A DNA stretch of 64,000 bases from Nocardia testacea NBRC 100365 (GTDB lineage Bacteria > Actinomycetota > Actinomycetes > Mycobacteriales > Mycobacteriaceae). The DNA lies in NCBI RefSeq assembly GCF_000308775.1, contig NZ_BAGJ01000086.1, forward strand, positions 1 through 64,000, read 5' to 3'. This document shows positions 41,749-49,987 of the stretch, in pieces; position 1 is the first letter of the stretch; each line of letters begins with the position of its first letter. The position numbers were made by a program, and so were the translations under genes. The notes below the pieces were generated by a model. The model saw nothing but the letters and a program-made list of their open reading frames with translations, ran no database searches and was not told the origin of the DNA.

Positions 41749-42951
41749 TCAGAGCCCGAGTTTGGTGACCGCGTTGTCGGCGAGCGGATCGGCTGTGCGG
41801 ATGTAGCGGTGGACGGTGCGCGGGTTGCTCCATCGGCCCTGCCGCATGATCTCGCGGTCGGCGGCGCCGCCGAGGGCGGCCTGGGTGGCGAATCCGGCGC
41901 GCAGGGAATGACCGGAGAACAGTGCGGGGTCCAGGCCCGCGCGTGCCGCATAGCGTTTGACGATCTCGGCGACCGCGCGACCGGACAGGGCGGTGGCACC
42001 GAGTCCGCCGTGCCGGTTGATCGCGGGGAGCAGCGGTTGTTCCGGTCGCAGCCGCGGATCGGACCGGTAGCCGTGGCAGCGGTGGATTCGCGGGTCCGCC
42101 GCGGGGAGTCGCTCGACCCACGGACGCAGGTTCGCCGGGTTGTCGGTGTGCACGGCCAGCATGCGCATCCAGTCGGCGCACGCGCAGACGGGGCAGGTGT
42201 GTGCCTGCCGGCCGCGGGGAAGCGCGACGTGTTGTTCGGTGATGCCGGTGGGATCGGTTTTGGTGGTGGGCAGGTGGATCAGCAGCAGCGGTTCCCCGGT
42301 GCCGTGGTCGGTGCCGAAATGGATATCGGCGATCCGCAGGCCGGCGAGTTCGCTGCGGCGCAGTGCCCCGGCGAAGCCGAGGAGCAGCAGCAGTGTGTCC
42401 CGGCGGCGGGCCGGTTCGCCGGGCCAGCCTGGTTCGGGGAGTCCGTCGAGGAGTTCGCCGAGGGTGTGCAGCAGGATCGGGCGTTTGCGGTCGGGCCGGC
42501 TGCGGCGGGTGCGGCGGATACCGCGCAGGGTGAGCCGGACGACATCGCTGCGGGTGGGCGCGGCCAGCCCGTTGGCGGCGTGTACGGCGGCGATGGCGGC
42601 GGATTTGCGTTCCAGTGTGGCCGGACTGTAGGCGTGGCGGCCGTCGGGTGTGCGGGCGTCCGCGGCGGCGGCGAGGTAGACGGCGATATCGAGCGGGTCG
42701 GCGGGCAGGGCGCATCGGTTCTCGGTGGCGCACCAGGCGGCCCAGGCGATCCAGTCGGTGCGGTAGGCGCGCAGGGTGTTGGGGGATTGGGAGGCCGTGA
42801 GGTAGCGGCCGAGCGCTGTGGCCTGTTCGGCATCGAAGCGTTCGCGGACCTGCCGTAGCGCGGCGGTGTCGACGAGGACGCTGGTGACGCCGCGCCGGAG
42901 TTCGGTGCGGACGGTGTCGGGTAGCGCAAGATCGGCGTTGGATTCGGTCAC
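41749..42951 (-). CDS. Tyrosine recombinase / integrase-like protein
   Basis: 400-residue tyrosine recombinase. A SAM-like core-binding domain lies at about 45-150 (SPNTLRAYRTDWIAWAAWC); the catalytic domain has Arg198 in GALRRSELAGL, Lys231 as a possible beta-hairpin lysine, H348-x-x-R351 in GHSLRAG, Trp374 in QGRWS and the nucleophile Tyr383 in VHRYIR. All catalytic positions are filled. An inserted CPVCACADW (about 263-271) could bind zinc and is unusual. No tRNA, excisionase or flanking attachment repeats were found. It is divergent from a KfrA-like gene, with shared repeats between them. Confidence 0.86.
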   Translation of the reverse strand: MTESNADLALPDTVRTELRRGVTSVLVDTAALRQVRERFDAEQATALGRYLTASQSPNTLRAYRTDWIAWAAWCATENRCALPADPLDIAVYLAAAADARTPDGRHAYSPATLERKSAAIAAVHAANGLAAPTRSDVVRLTLRGIRRTRRSRPDRKRPILLHTLGELLDGLPEPGWPGEPARRRDTLLLLLGFAGALRRSELAGLRIADIHFGTDHGTGEPLLLIHLPTTKTDPTGITEQHVALPRGRQAHTCPVCACADWMRMLAVHTDNPANLRPWVERLPAADPRIHRCHGYRSDPRLRPEQPLLPAINRHGGLGATALSGRAVAEIVKRYAARAGLDPALFSGHSLRAGFATQAALGGAADREIMRQGRWSNPRTVHRYIRTADPLADNAVTKLGL

Positions 42952-42971
42952 TATGGGCCCCTTGGTAATTG

Positions 42972-43012
42972 CGTTACATCATTCGTTTGGTTGGCGCCAA
43001 CGTAACGAAACG
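42972..43012. promoter_or_regulatory. Repeats upstream of recombinase gene
   Basis: CGTTAC (42972-42977) and GTAACG (43002-43007) are inverted, enclosing the perfect 12-bp palindrome GTTGGCGCCAAC (42990-43001). The right part reads CGTAACGAAACG (43001-43012), whose CGAAAC core recurs in the inverted repeat at 43124-43163. Probably a regulatory site of the divergent pair. Confidence 0.55.
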
Positions 43013-43123
43013 TATTGCACGCCAGCCCATCTTGCCACAGCCTACAGCTCTAGCCACCGATAATGTTCACTTATCGGAGGTTAGAGATTTCGAGCCTTGC
43101 GAGGGCCCCTAGCCGACCCATCC

Positions 43124-43163
43124 TGTTTCGTTTCGTGTAAATACGTAGGAGACAAACGAAACA
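43124..43163. promoter_or_regulatory. Long inverted repeat upstream of KfrA-like gene
   Basis: TGTTTCGTTT (43124-43133) and AAACGAAACA (43154-43163) are perfect 10-bp arms with a 20-bp spacer, about two helical turns centre to centre plus one. It ends 16 bp before the KfrA-like GTG, as expected for an autorepressor site. KfrA proteins of plasmids bind long inverted repeats at their own promoters. Confidence 0.6.
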
Positions 43164-43179
43164 ACGTTACGATTCTCCG

Positions 43180-44322
43180 GTGCCCACTGTCTGCAACTAC
43201 CCCGGCTGCACCCGCCCCCTCGCCAAGCCCACCGGCCCCGGCCGGCCCTCGGAGTACTGCGACCTTCCCGACCACACCCGTTGGCGCGCATGGCGCGAAC
43301 GTCAACGACTTCAGCAGGAGGCGGAGACACCCACAGAAAACGTCACTGTGACACCTAAGGGTCCGGTGACCACCGCACGACTCCGTGCCGATGAACTGCT
43401 CACCCAATTCCGCACCCTCGCCGACCAACTCGGTGCGACCCTGACCGCCGCGGTCGCCGAAATGAACACCCTCGCCGACCCGGGCGCGGCCGAAGCCCAG
43501 GTCCAGGCGGTGCAAGCCGATGCGGCACGCCGCATCGCCGAAGCCGAAATGGCCGCCGCCGCAGCCGAACAGTCGCGACGCGACGCCTACGACGCCCGCC
43601 TGCGCGCGGAGGAAGCCGCCGAGGACGCGACCCGGGCCGCCGAGGACGCGGAAGACCGCATCGCCGAAGCGGATACCCGTACCGCCGCGGCGGTACGGGA
43701 CCGCGACGATGCCCTCCGCGAGGTCGAGAAGGTCACTGCCCGGGCCGCCGACGATGTCTTCGCGGCACGCAGCGCGGCCGAGGAAGAGATCCGCACCGCC
43801 CGCGCCGAATCCGAACAGCAGCAGCAATATCTCCGCGAACAGTGCGATCAGGAGATCACGCGCGCCCAGCGGGACGCCGACACCGAGATCGAACGGCTGC
43901 GCCGGGAATGCGCCCAGCGTGAATCCGCCGCGGCAGCCGAACGCGATCTGGCCGTCCAGCGCGCCGCCGATATCGAACGCGCCCTGGAACGTGCGGAACA
44001 ATCCGCCGCCGAACGGGCTCAGACCGCCCAGGAGATGCGGGCCGAGCTGCAACGCCTACGCACGGACACCGACAGTCTCCGCGCCGAACTGGCGGAGCTG
44101 CGGCGCAGCTCGGCGGCGGAGCTGGCGGCCGCGCGCGCCGAAGCGGAGGACCGGCTGGACAAGGCACGCGCGGAGGCCACTCAGCGGATAGAGGCCCTGG
44201 AGCACGCCCGCACCCAGACTCTGGCACGTGCCGAACGCGCCGAACGTCAGCTCGACGATCTGCTCGCCGAACGCGGAACCCGGCCGTCCTCGGCACCGGT
44301 ATCCGCCGGTGACGCGGTCTGA
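43180..44322 (+). CDS. KfrA-like protein: zinc motif plus long coiled coil
   Basis: 380-residue protein. The first 32 residues carry C5-x4-C10, C27 and H32, a probable zinc site, followed by basic residues (RWRAWRERQRL). Residues about 70-365 are one continuous Ala/Glu/Arg coiled coil with no membrane segment. The layout, an N-terminal DNA-binding part with a very long coiled coil, is that of KfrA and related plasmid or nucleoid-associated proteins, but the zinc motif differs from KfrA's HTH. GTG start. It is divergent from the tyrosine recombinase gene, sharing inverted repeats, and may regulate it or organise DNA there. Confidence 0.72.
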   Translation: MPTVCNYPGCTRPLAKPTGPGRPSEYCDLPDHTRWRAWRERQRLQQEAETPTENVTVTPKGPVTTARLRADELLTQFRTLADQLGATLTAAVAEMNTLADPGAAEAQVQAVQADAARRIAEAEMAAAAAEQSRRDAYDARLRAEEAAEDATRAAEDAEDRIAEADTRTAAAVRDRDDALREVEKVTARAADDVFAARSAAEEEIRTARAESEQQQQYLREQCDQEITRAQRDADTEIERLRRECAQRESAAAAERDLAVQRAADIERALERAEQSAAERAQTAQEMRAELQRLRTDTDSLRAELAELRRSSAAELAAARAEAEDRLDKARAEATQRIEALEHARTQTLARAERAERQLDDLLAERGTRPSSAPVSAGDAV

Positions 44323-44340
44323 GGTAGCACAATCTCCGGT

Positions 44341-44970
44341 ATGGCTCTCATCCACCGCACGACCATGGCACCGTCGAAGTTGGAATTGCTCGGCCGCTGG
44401 CTCCCGAGCCGCCCGTGGTATTCGGGTCCCGGCAGAACGGAGGATCTACAGCGGGTGGGCGGGTTCCGCCTCGACGACCCCGCCGGTGCGGTGGGTATCG
44501 AGTTCCTGATGGTGACCGATACCGGAGGCGCCGAGCCGATCACCTATTTCGTGCCCTTGAGTTACCGCGATGCGGAGTTCGGCACCGACGCGGACGCCCT
44601 GCTCGGCACCGCGGAGCACGGGGTGCTCGGCACCCGCTGGATCTACGACGGCACCCGGGATCCGGTCGCTGTCGACCGGATGGTGGCGTTGCTGGCCGGC
44701 GGCGCGCGGGCCCAGCACGCCACCGACAGCGATACTCCCGACCTGAGCGTCCTGGTCGCCGCCGCCGGCCTGCCCGCCCGGGGCTCGGCACTGGTGTCGG
44801 CCGCGGAGAACCCGGTGGGCACCGATATCACCGTTGCCGCGGGGCAGCTGCGGGTGCACCGCGTGCTGGGCCGCTCGGAGCCGGTCCTGCGTTCGGGTCA
44901 GGTCATCGCACCGTGGACCGCACCCGACGGCGCCACCGTGCGCAGCGTGGTCCTGTCGGAATTGCGCTGA
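44341..44970 (+). CDS. Stand-alone maltokinase N-terminal cap-domain protein
   Basis: 209-residue protein resembling the N-terminal cap of maltokinase (Mak/Pep2). The signature near the start is IHRTTMAPSKLELLGRWLPS, then a PWYSG block, VGGFRLDDPAGAVGIEFLMV and ITYFVPLSYRDA. The kinase catalytic domain is absent. Such free caps are found in actinomycetes with no assigned role; they may bind a sugar or nucleotide. The C-terminal 90 residues (LPARGSALVSAAENPVGTDI and on) form a second, beta-rich part. It is 18 bp downstream of the KfrA-like gene, so probably co-transcribed. Confidence 0.8.
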   Translation: MALIHRTTMAPSKLELLGRWLPSRPWYSGPGRTEDLQRVGGFRLDDPAGAVGIEFLMVTDTGGAEPITYFVPLSYRDAEFGTDADALLGTAEHGVLGTRWIYDGTRDPVAVDRMVALLAGGARAQHATDSDTPDLSVLVAAAGLPARGSALVSAAENPVGTDITVAAGQLRVHRVLGRSEPVLRSGQVIAPWTAPDGATVRSVVLSELR

Positions 44971-45094
44971 TCGCGACACCACCGAGACAGCGAAGCGCCA
45001 CGTTCAGTCCACTGGCGCGGAAAGTCGCGCCAAGGCGGCGTGAGTTGCGCGGTTGCGGGTTCGCGGGTCGGATACAGCCGCTCACTCTTGCGGG

Positions 45095-45685
45095 TTAGAG
45101 GGAGTCGATCCAGCGTTGCAGACGGCGGCCCTCGGTGGCCATCAGCTCGGGCTCGCGGAACGTGTTGGTCAGTACCGAGATCCCTTGATATGCCGCGATC
45201 AGCGCGACGGCCAACTCGCGCGCATCGCGCTGGTGTCCCATCTCGTGGAACTGCCGTTCGGTCCAGTCGACCAGGCTGCGCATATGCTCGGCCAGCTTCT
45301 GGTCCAGGCCGTCGGCGCGCTTGTCCAGTTCCGAAGCCAACGTGCCGGTGGGGCACCCGTATCGCGCGGCGAGATCGCGCTGATCGACCCAGCCGCGGAC
45401 GAGCGCCTCGAGCCTCTGGCGCGGGGTGGGCAGTGAGTCGAGCTGGGCGAGTAGCGCGCGCAGCGTGTCGCCGTGCACGCCGATGGCGGCCTCGACCAGC
45501 TCGTCCTTGGTCTTGAAGTAGTAGTAGATGTTCCCGACGGGTACGTCGGCGGCGCGCGCGATGTCGGCGAGTGTCGTCTTCTCGACTCCCTGCTCGTGCA
45601 GGACGGTGGCCGCGGCGGCAGTCAGTCGTTCCCGTTTGCCCGGTTCTCGCACAGTTGGGTGAGTCACCTGACTAAGTCTAGACAT
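45095..45685 (-). CDS. TetR-family regulator
   Basis: 196-residue TetR protein with a clear HTH (LTAAAATVLHEQGVEKTTLA, VPVGNIYYYFKTKDELV) and a TetR_C_AcrR-like C-terminus (LASELDKRADGLDQKLAEHM, ALIAAYQGISVLTNTF). Three starts compete: a TTG at 45700 behind AAGGAGG, the ATG at 45685, and a GTG at 45667 that could be leaderless behind TAGACT. The last leaves the inverted TTAGTCAG sites outside the coding region. It is divergent from, and probably represses, the NmrA/PNPOx/dehalogenase operon. Confidence 0.86.
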   Translation of the reverse strand: MSRLSQVTHPTVREPGKRERLTAAAATVLHEQGVEKTTLADIARAADVPVGNIYYYFKTKDELVEAAIGVHGDTLRALLAQLDSLPTPRQRLEALVRGWVDQRDLAARYGCPTGTLASELDKRADGLDQKLAEHMRSLVDWTERQFHEMGHQRDARELAVALIAAYQGISVLTNTFREPELMATEGRRLQRWIDSL

Positions 45686-45732
45686 ATCGGCGAGGCGCAA
45701 CTAACCTCCTTGTTAGTCAGTCAACTAACTAA
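45668..45732. promoter_or_regulatory. TetR operator region with inverted TTAGTCAG sites
   Basis: CTGACTAA (45668-45675) and TTAGTCAG (45713-45720) are exact inverse copies. The second belongs to a 20-bp near-palindrome (45713-45732, 8 of 10 pairs matched), and GTCTAGAC (45676-45683) lies beside the first. This is the only gap between the TetR gene and the operon it faces. Confidence 0.55.
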
Positions 45733-45740
45733 GGATGCAA

Positions 45741-46556
45741 ATGATCGTAGTAACCGGCGCAACCGGAAACGTCGGCAGCGAGCTGGTCCGAGCCCTCACG
45801 GCTGCGGGCGAGGACGTAGCGGCCGTGTCCCGCCGACCCGGGCCATTGCCCGACAGCGTGAGGCACCGGGCGGCCGATCTCGGTGCCCCGGAGGGCCTGC
45901 GGGACGCGTTCGACGGAGCCGACGCGTTGTTCCTGCTCGTCGCCGGCGATGATCCGGATGCGATCCTCGGCATTGCCAAGGAAAAGGGAGTCCAGCGGGT
46001 CGTGCTGATGTCTTCCCAGGGCGCCGGCACACGACCGGCTGCGTACGGACACGCAGCGATGTTCGAGGCCGCAGTGCGTGGCAGCGGATTGGACTGGACG
46101 ATCCTGCGCTCCGGCGCCCTCGACTCCAATGCGTTCGCATGGGTCGAGTCCATCCGGAGAACTCGCACTGCCGCAGCACCATTCGGCAGCATCGGGCTGC
46201 CGACGGTGGACCCGGCCGACGTTGCGGCGGTCGCCGCAGTGACGCTGCGCGAGGACGGACACGTCGGCCGGACATACGAGCTGACCGGCCCGGACCTGGT
46301 CACCCCGCGTGGCCGGGCCGCGGCCATCGGCGCCGCACTCGGCGCACCGGTGCACTACATCGAACAGACCCGCGACGAGGCACGTGCCCAGATGCTCACG
46401 TTCATGCCCGAACCGGTCGTCGACGGTACCTTGGCCATCCTCGGCAACCCACTGCCCGCCGAGCAGCGCATCAGCCCCGACGTGGCGTATGTGCTCGGTC
46501 GCGCCCCGCGCACCTTCGCCGACTGGGCCACCCGCACTGCCGACGCATTCCGGTGA
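45741..46556 (+). CDS. NmrA-like NAD(P)-binding protein (second copy)
   Basis: 271-residue paralog of the protein at 31554-32372. It shares MIVVTGATGNVGSELVRALT, VLMSSQGAGTRPA, LDWTILRSGALDSNAFAWVE, PTVDPADVAAVAAVTL and the terminal APRTFADWATRTADAFR. AAGG lies 6 nt before this ATG; an ATG two codons earlier is closer to the site and less likely. Its stop overlaps the next start as GTGA, so the two are translationally coupled. Probably an NAD(P)H-dependent reductase or redox sensor in an inducible operon. Confidence 0.86.
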   Translation: MIVVTGATGNVGSELVRALTAAGEDVAAVSRRPGPLPDSVRHRAADLGAPEGLRDAFDGADALFLLVAGDDPDAILGIAKEKGVQRVVLMSSQGAGTRPAAYGHAAMFEAAVRGSGLDWTILRSGALDSNAFAWVESIRRTRTAAAPFGSIGLPTVDPADVAAVAAVTLREDGHVGRTYELTGPDLVTPRGRAAAIGAALGAPVHYIEQTRDEARAQMLTFMPEPVVDGTLAILGNPLPAEQRISPDVAYVLGRAPRTFADWATRTADAFR

Positions 46557-46927
46557 AGACCGACATCAATGCGTTCCTCGCCGAGCCGCGGATCGCGACC
46601 CTCACCACGATCCGCTCCGACGGGACACCACATGTCGCACCGGTACGGTTCACCTGGGACGCCGTGACGAGCACGGCCCGCGTCCTGACGGTCGCCACCT
46701 CTCGTAAGGCACGGAACGTGGCCGGCGGTGGGCGCGTGGCCCTCTGCCAGCCGGACGGTTTCCGCTGGGTGACGCTCGAAGGTGCCGCGACCCTTTCCGA
46801 TGCCGCCGACCGTATAGCCCGCGCCGCCCACCGCTACCAACGGCGCTACGGATCCACTCCGCCCGACCCCACCGGACGGGTCGTCATCGAGATCGCGGTC
46901 GATCGCGTCCTCGCTCTCAACCTCTGA
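46553..46927 (+). CDS. PNPOx/F420-type split-barrel oxidoreductase
   Basis: 124-residue split-barrel protein with the F420-family pattern: FLAEPRIATLTTIRSDGTPH, PVRFTWDAVT, TVATSRKARNVAGGGRVALC and VTLEGAATLSD. Members reduce or oxidise small ligands using F420 or FMN. The GTG start lies inside the stop of the previous gene (GTGA, 46553-46556), giving tight coupling. Part of the operon controlled by the divergent TetR protein. Confidence 0.84.
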   Translation: MKTDINAFLAEPRIATLTTIRSDGTPHVAPVRFTWDAVTSTARVLTVATSRKARNVAGGGRVALCQPDGFRWVTLEGAATLSDAADRIARAAHRYQRRYGSTPPDPTGRVVIEIAVDRVLALNL

Positions 46928-46937
46928 AAGGACATCC

Positions 46938-47792
46938 ATGCCCGACACCCGTGTACTCGACTCGACCATCCACCACCGCGAAACCGGCACCGGCATGCCG
47001 ATCGTTTTCCTTCACGGCAACCCCACCTCGTCGTACCTGTGGCGCAATGTCCTGCCGCGCGTCGGTCCCGGCCGGCTGCTCGCCCCGGACCTGATCGGCA
47101 TGGGGGACTCGGGCAAACCACCGATCGATTACGTGTTCGCCGACCACGCGCGATATCTGGAGGCATGGTTCGACGCGATGAGGTTGGACCGCGTGGTGCT
47201 CGTCGGCCACGACTGGGGTGGCGCGCTCGCGTTCGACTGGGCCGCCCGCCATCCGGACCGGGTGCGCGGGATCGCATTCACCGAGACCATTGTCAAACCG
47301 ATGACCTGGGAGGAGTTCCCCGAGGCCGGTCGAGACCTGTGGCGCGCCATCCGGACCGACGGAATCGGCGAGTCCATGTTCTTGGACGATTCGTTCGTCA
47401 CAGACGGGCTACGTGCGATTTCGGACCGACTCGGCCCCGACGACCTGGAGGTTTACCAGCGGCCTTACCCGACGCGGGAAAGCCGGATCCCGCTACTGCG
47501 CTGGGCACGTTCGATGCCGCTGGACGGGACACCGAACGACGTCGTCGCGCGCGCCGAAGCATATGACGGATGGCTGGCGTCCAGCCCGGACGTACCGAAG
47601 CTCATGGTGACCTTCACGCCGGCGTACGGAACGATGACCGAACCCGCCGTCATCGACTGGTGTGCGAAAACCATCGCCGCCCTGGACATCCGCCGGTTCA
47701 ACGAGGTCGCCGGCCACCACACTCCCGAGGACCGGCCGGACCTGCTGGCCGCCGCCATCTCCGAATGGCTGGACCGCAACAACCTCCGCTGA
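46938..47792 (+). CDS. dhaA: Haloalkane dehalogenase (DhaA/LinB-like)
   Basis: 284-residue alpha/beta hydrolase with the haloalkane dehalogenase pattern. HGNPTSSYLWRN supplies the halide-binding Asn (N28), GHDWGGALAFDW holds the nucleophile Asp92 and the halide-binding Trp93, FTETIVKPMTWEEFPEAG supplies a Glu of the HLD-II type acid, and GHHTPEDRPD the base His. Cap and core are complete in length. AAAGGA lies before the ATG. It releases halide from short-chain haloalkanes in known members; the natural substrate here is unknown. It is the last gene of the TetR-controlled operon. The symbol is by similarity. Confidence 0.82.
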   Translation: MPDTRVLDSTIHHRETGTGMPIVFLHGNPTSSYLWRNVLPRVGPGRLLAPDLIGMGDSGKPPIDYVFADHARYLEAWFDAMRLDRVVLVGHDWGGALAFDWAARHPDRVRGIAFTETIVKPMTWEEFPEAGRDLWRAIRTDGIGESMFLDDSFVTDGLRAISDRLGPDDLEVYQRPYPTRESRIPLLRWARSMPLDGTPNDVVARAEAYDGWLASSPDVPKLMVTFTPAYGTMTEPAVIDWCAKTIAALDIRRFNEVAGHHTPEDRPDLLAAAISEWLDRNNLR

Positions 47793-47877
47793 CCCGGTCA
47801 CGCGACCCGGGTAAGGTTCCGGCAGCAGGATGGGATTCGATCCGGCCACGAAGCCGAACCTTCCGTCGGCTGCCGGC

Positions 47878-49095
47878 TCACATGCGCAGGGGCAATCCGG
47901 CTTCGGTACGCGCCACCCGGTCGGCGTGGACGATATGGGCGCGTTCGAGCAGCGCGATGAGTTCGGATTCGCCCTCCCGGATACGCCGCGTGTATTTGCG
48001 CGGTAGCGCGGCGATCGTATTCTCTTCGGCGGTCATCTTCGCGTAGGTGCGTTCGCGCAGTGTCTGGTCGGCTTCGTAGCCGAGGTCGAGGTAGCGGGTG
48101 GCGTGCCGGCGGGCGCCCGCGACCGCGGTCTGGGCGCGTCCGGCGGGGCTGAGCAGCGAGGCCGCCACGGTCACCAGGAGCACCACGATGATCACTCCCA
48201 GCGAGGCGGCGGTGGATATCTCGGTGACCGGGACCGGTTCCCCGTGGTTGATGAACGGCACATTGTTCTGATGCAGCGCGTGCAGGACGAGTTTGACTCC
48301 GATGAAGGCGAGGATGGCGGCCAGTCCGAAACCGAGGTAGATCAGGCGGTCCAGCATTCCTTCGAGCAGGAAGAACAGTTGGCGCAGCCCGAGCAGGGAG
48401 AAGGCGGTGGCGGTGAAGACGAGGAAAACGTTCTGGGTGAGACCGAAGATGGCGGGGATCGAGTCCAGCGCGAAGAGCACATCGGTGCCGCCGATGACGA
48501 CCATGGCCGGCAGCATCGGGGTGAGTCGGCGGCGGCCGCCGGCGACGGTGACCAGTTTGTCGCCGTCGTAGTTGTCGGTGGCGTGCAGGAACCGGCGGGC
48601 CAGCCGCAGCACGACGGTGTCCCCGGTATGGCTGTCCTCGCTCTCCGGTTTGATCATGTTCCCGGCAGTGATGAGCAGGACGGCGCCGAACACATAGAAC
48701 ACCCAGGCGAATCGATTGATGAGGGTGGCGCCGACGAAGATGAATCCGGTACGGACCACCAGCGAGAACACGATTCCGACCAGCAGCACTTTCTGCTGGG
48801 CCGCGCCGGGGACCCGGAAGGTGGTCAAGATGATGAGGAAGACGAACAGATTGTCCACCGACAGGGCTTTTTCGGTGAGGTAGCCGGCGAAGTATTCGAC
48901 TCCCATGGTCGGACCGCCGAATACCCACACTCCGAACCCGAACAGGACGGCGACACCCACGTAGGCGGCCGACCAGATCGCGGCCTCGGTCAGCGACGGC
49001 GTGTGCGCGGTGCGGACATGGAAGAAGAAATCGAACAGCAGCAGGCCCGCGATCAGTGCGAGTGCGCACGCCCATGCCAGCGCGGGAACAGTCAC
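47878..49095 (-). CDS. TerC/Alx-family membrane protein
   Basis: 405-residue integral membrane protein of the TerC/Alx family, with about eight or nine hydrophobic segments. The family core is clear: GYLTEKALSVDNLFVF, then VVIGGTDVLFALDSIPAIFG with paired acidic residues, and LGLRQLFFLLEGMLDRLIYL. Members export manganese or support metal loading of secreted proteins, with a role in tellurite resistance for some. A cytoplasmic C-terminal tail of about 80 residues follows. The GTG at 49095 is preferred because AGGAGG lies 5 nt upstream; the ATG 21 bases earlier has none. No yybP-ykoY riboswitch is visible upstream. Confidence 0.88.
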   Translation of the reverse strand: MTVPALAWACALALIAGLLLFDFFFHVRTAHTPSLTEAAIWSAAYVGVAVLFGFGVWVFGGPTMGVEYFAGYLTEKALSVDNLFVFLIILTTFRVPGAAQQKVLLVGIVFSLVVRTGFIFVGATLINRFAWVFYVFGAVLLITAGNMIKPESEDSHTGDTVVLRLARRFLHATDNYDGDKLVTVAGGRRRLTPMLPAMVVIGGTDVLFALDSIPAIFGLTQNVFLVFTATAFSLLGLRQLFFLLEGMLDRLIYLGFGLAAILAFIGVKLVLHALHQNNVPFINHGEPVPVTEISTAASLGVIIVVLLVTVAASLLSPAGRAQTAVAGARRHATRYLDLGYEADQTLRERTYAKMTAEENTIAALPRKYTRRIREGESELIALLERAHIVHADRVARTEAGLPLRM

Positions 49096-49300
49096 CTCGG
49101 CCTCCTGACGGGTCACGTGGTGGGGCTGGGGCGACTCTAGCGTCGGATCCGTGGACTACCGGCCCGTTGCAGGTGGCGTCGGGGAGGTCGGGCTTTCGGG
49201 GTGCGGTACGGGTGGGTGCCGCACGGCGGCGTCAGGGGACTGAACGGACACTCCCGGCAACCCTGCGGCAATCCAGGGTCCATACCCATATCATTTTGCT

Positions 49301-49948
49301 ATGCCGACCTACGAGGAAGCGGACGCCGCTCCGGTGTTCGGTCGCGGTGTCCGCCAGACGGTGCTGGCGATGGGGGTCTGTTCGGTGGTGATCGGGGTGG
49401 CCACGGTGATCTGGCCGGACAAATCCTTGAGCACGGTCGGCAACCTGTTCATGTTCTCGCTGCTGTGCAGTGCGGTGACCTTGGCGGCGGTGGCGTTCGG
49501 GAGCCGGTTGGGCCGGTTCCCGCGGGTGCTGCTGCTGGTGGCCGCACTGGCGTCGCTGGTGACCGCGACCCTGTGTTTCCGGGCCGGCGATTGGACGCTG
49601 CTGCTGGCCATGTGGCTGGGGCTGGCGTGGGCGGTGCGGGGGATCGCGCATGCGGTGGCCGGAGTGTGGGACGACGACGAGATCACCGGCAGTGGGAAAC
49701 AGGAAGTGTTCGGTCTGGTGACGCTCACCGCGGGTCTGGTGGTCGCGATCGCGCCGTTCGACGATATCGCGACACTGGCGCTGGTGGCGGGTTGCTGTAT
49801 CACCGTGTTCGGGGTGCTGGAAGTGTGGACGGCGGTCCGTTCGCCCGCTGCGGTGCGCGGTGCGGCGGACGGCTCGCCGACCCCGGACGAGCATCTGACC
49901 ACGGTGATCGCGAGCGCCGGAGGTTCCGGGGGACGCACCCGCGACTGA
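49301..49948 (+). CDS. HdeD-like (DUF308) membrane protein
   Basis: 215-residue membrane protein of the HdeD/DUF308 family with about six hydrophobic segments in three hairpins (TVLAMGVCSVVIGVATVIW, VLLLVAALASLVTATLCF, VFGLVTLTAGLVVAIAPF). Acid-stress linked in E. coli, otherwise unknown. The ATG follows TATCAT by 6 nt, so the transcript is probably leaderless. The C-terminal tail is polar and Gly-rich. Confidence 0.82.
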   Translation: MPTYEEADAAPVFGRGVRQTVLAMGVCSVVIGVATVIWPDKSLSTVGNLFMFSLLCSAVTLAAVAFGSRLGRFPRVLLLVAALASLVTATLCFRAGDWTLLLAMWLGLAWAVRGIAHAVAGVWDDDEITGSGKQEVFGLVTLTAGLVVAIAPFDDIATLALVAGCCITVFGVLEVWTAVRSPAAVRGAADGSPTPDEHLTTVIASAGGSGGRTRD

Positions 49949-49987
49949 GACGCCGGAAGGGCCCCGATTTCGATACCCTTTCCTGCT

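Noticed and set aside
41236-42858. 540-codon open frame on the plus strand
   Set aside because: It is antisense to the tyrosine recombinase; its translation is Gly/Val-rich without any family motif, while the minus frame has all catalytic residues.
41749-44322. Integrative element with attachment sites
   Set aside because: No tRNA gene, excisionase, conjugation gene or flanking direct repeats were found around the recombinase.
49096-49300. yybP-ykoY-type riboswitch upstream of the TerC gene
   Set aside because: The characteristic paired loops could not be traced, and the ribosome site lies close to the start with no terminator-like hairpin.
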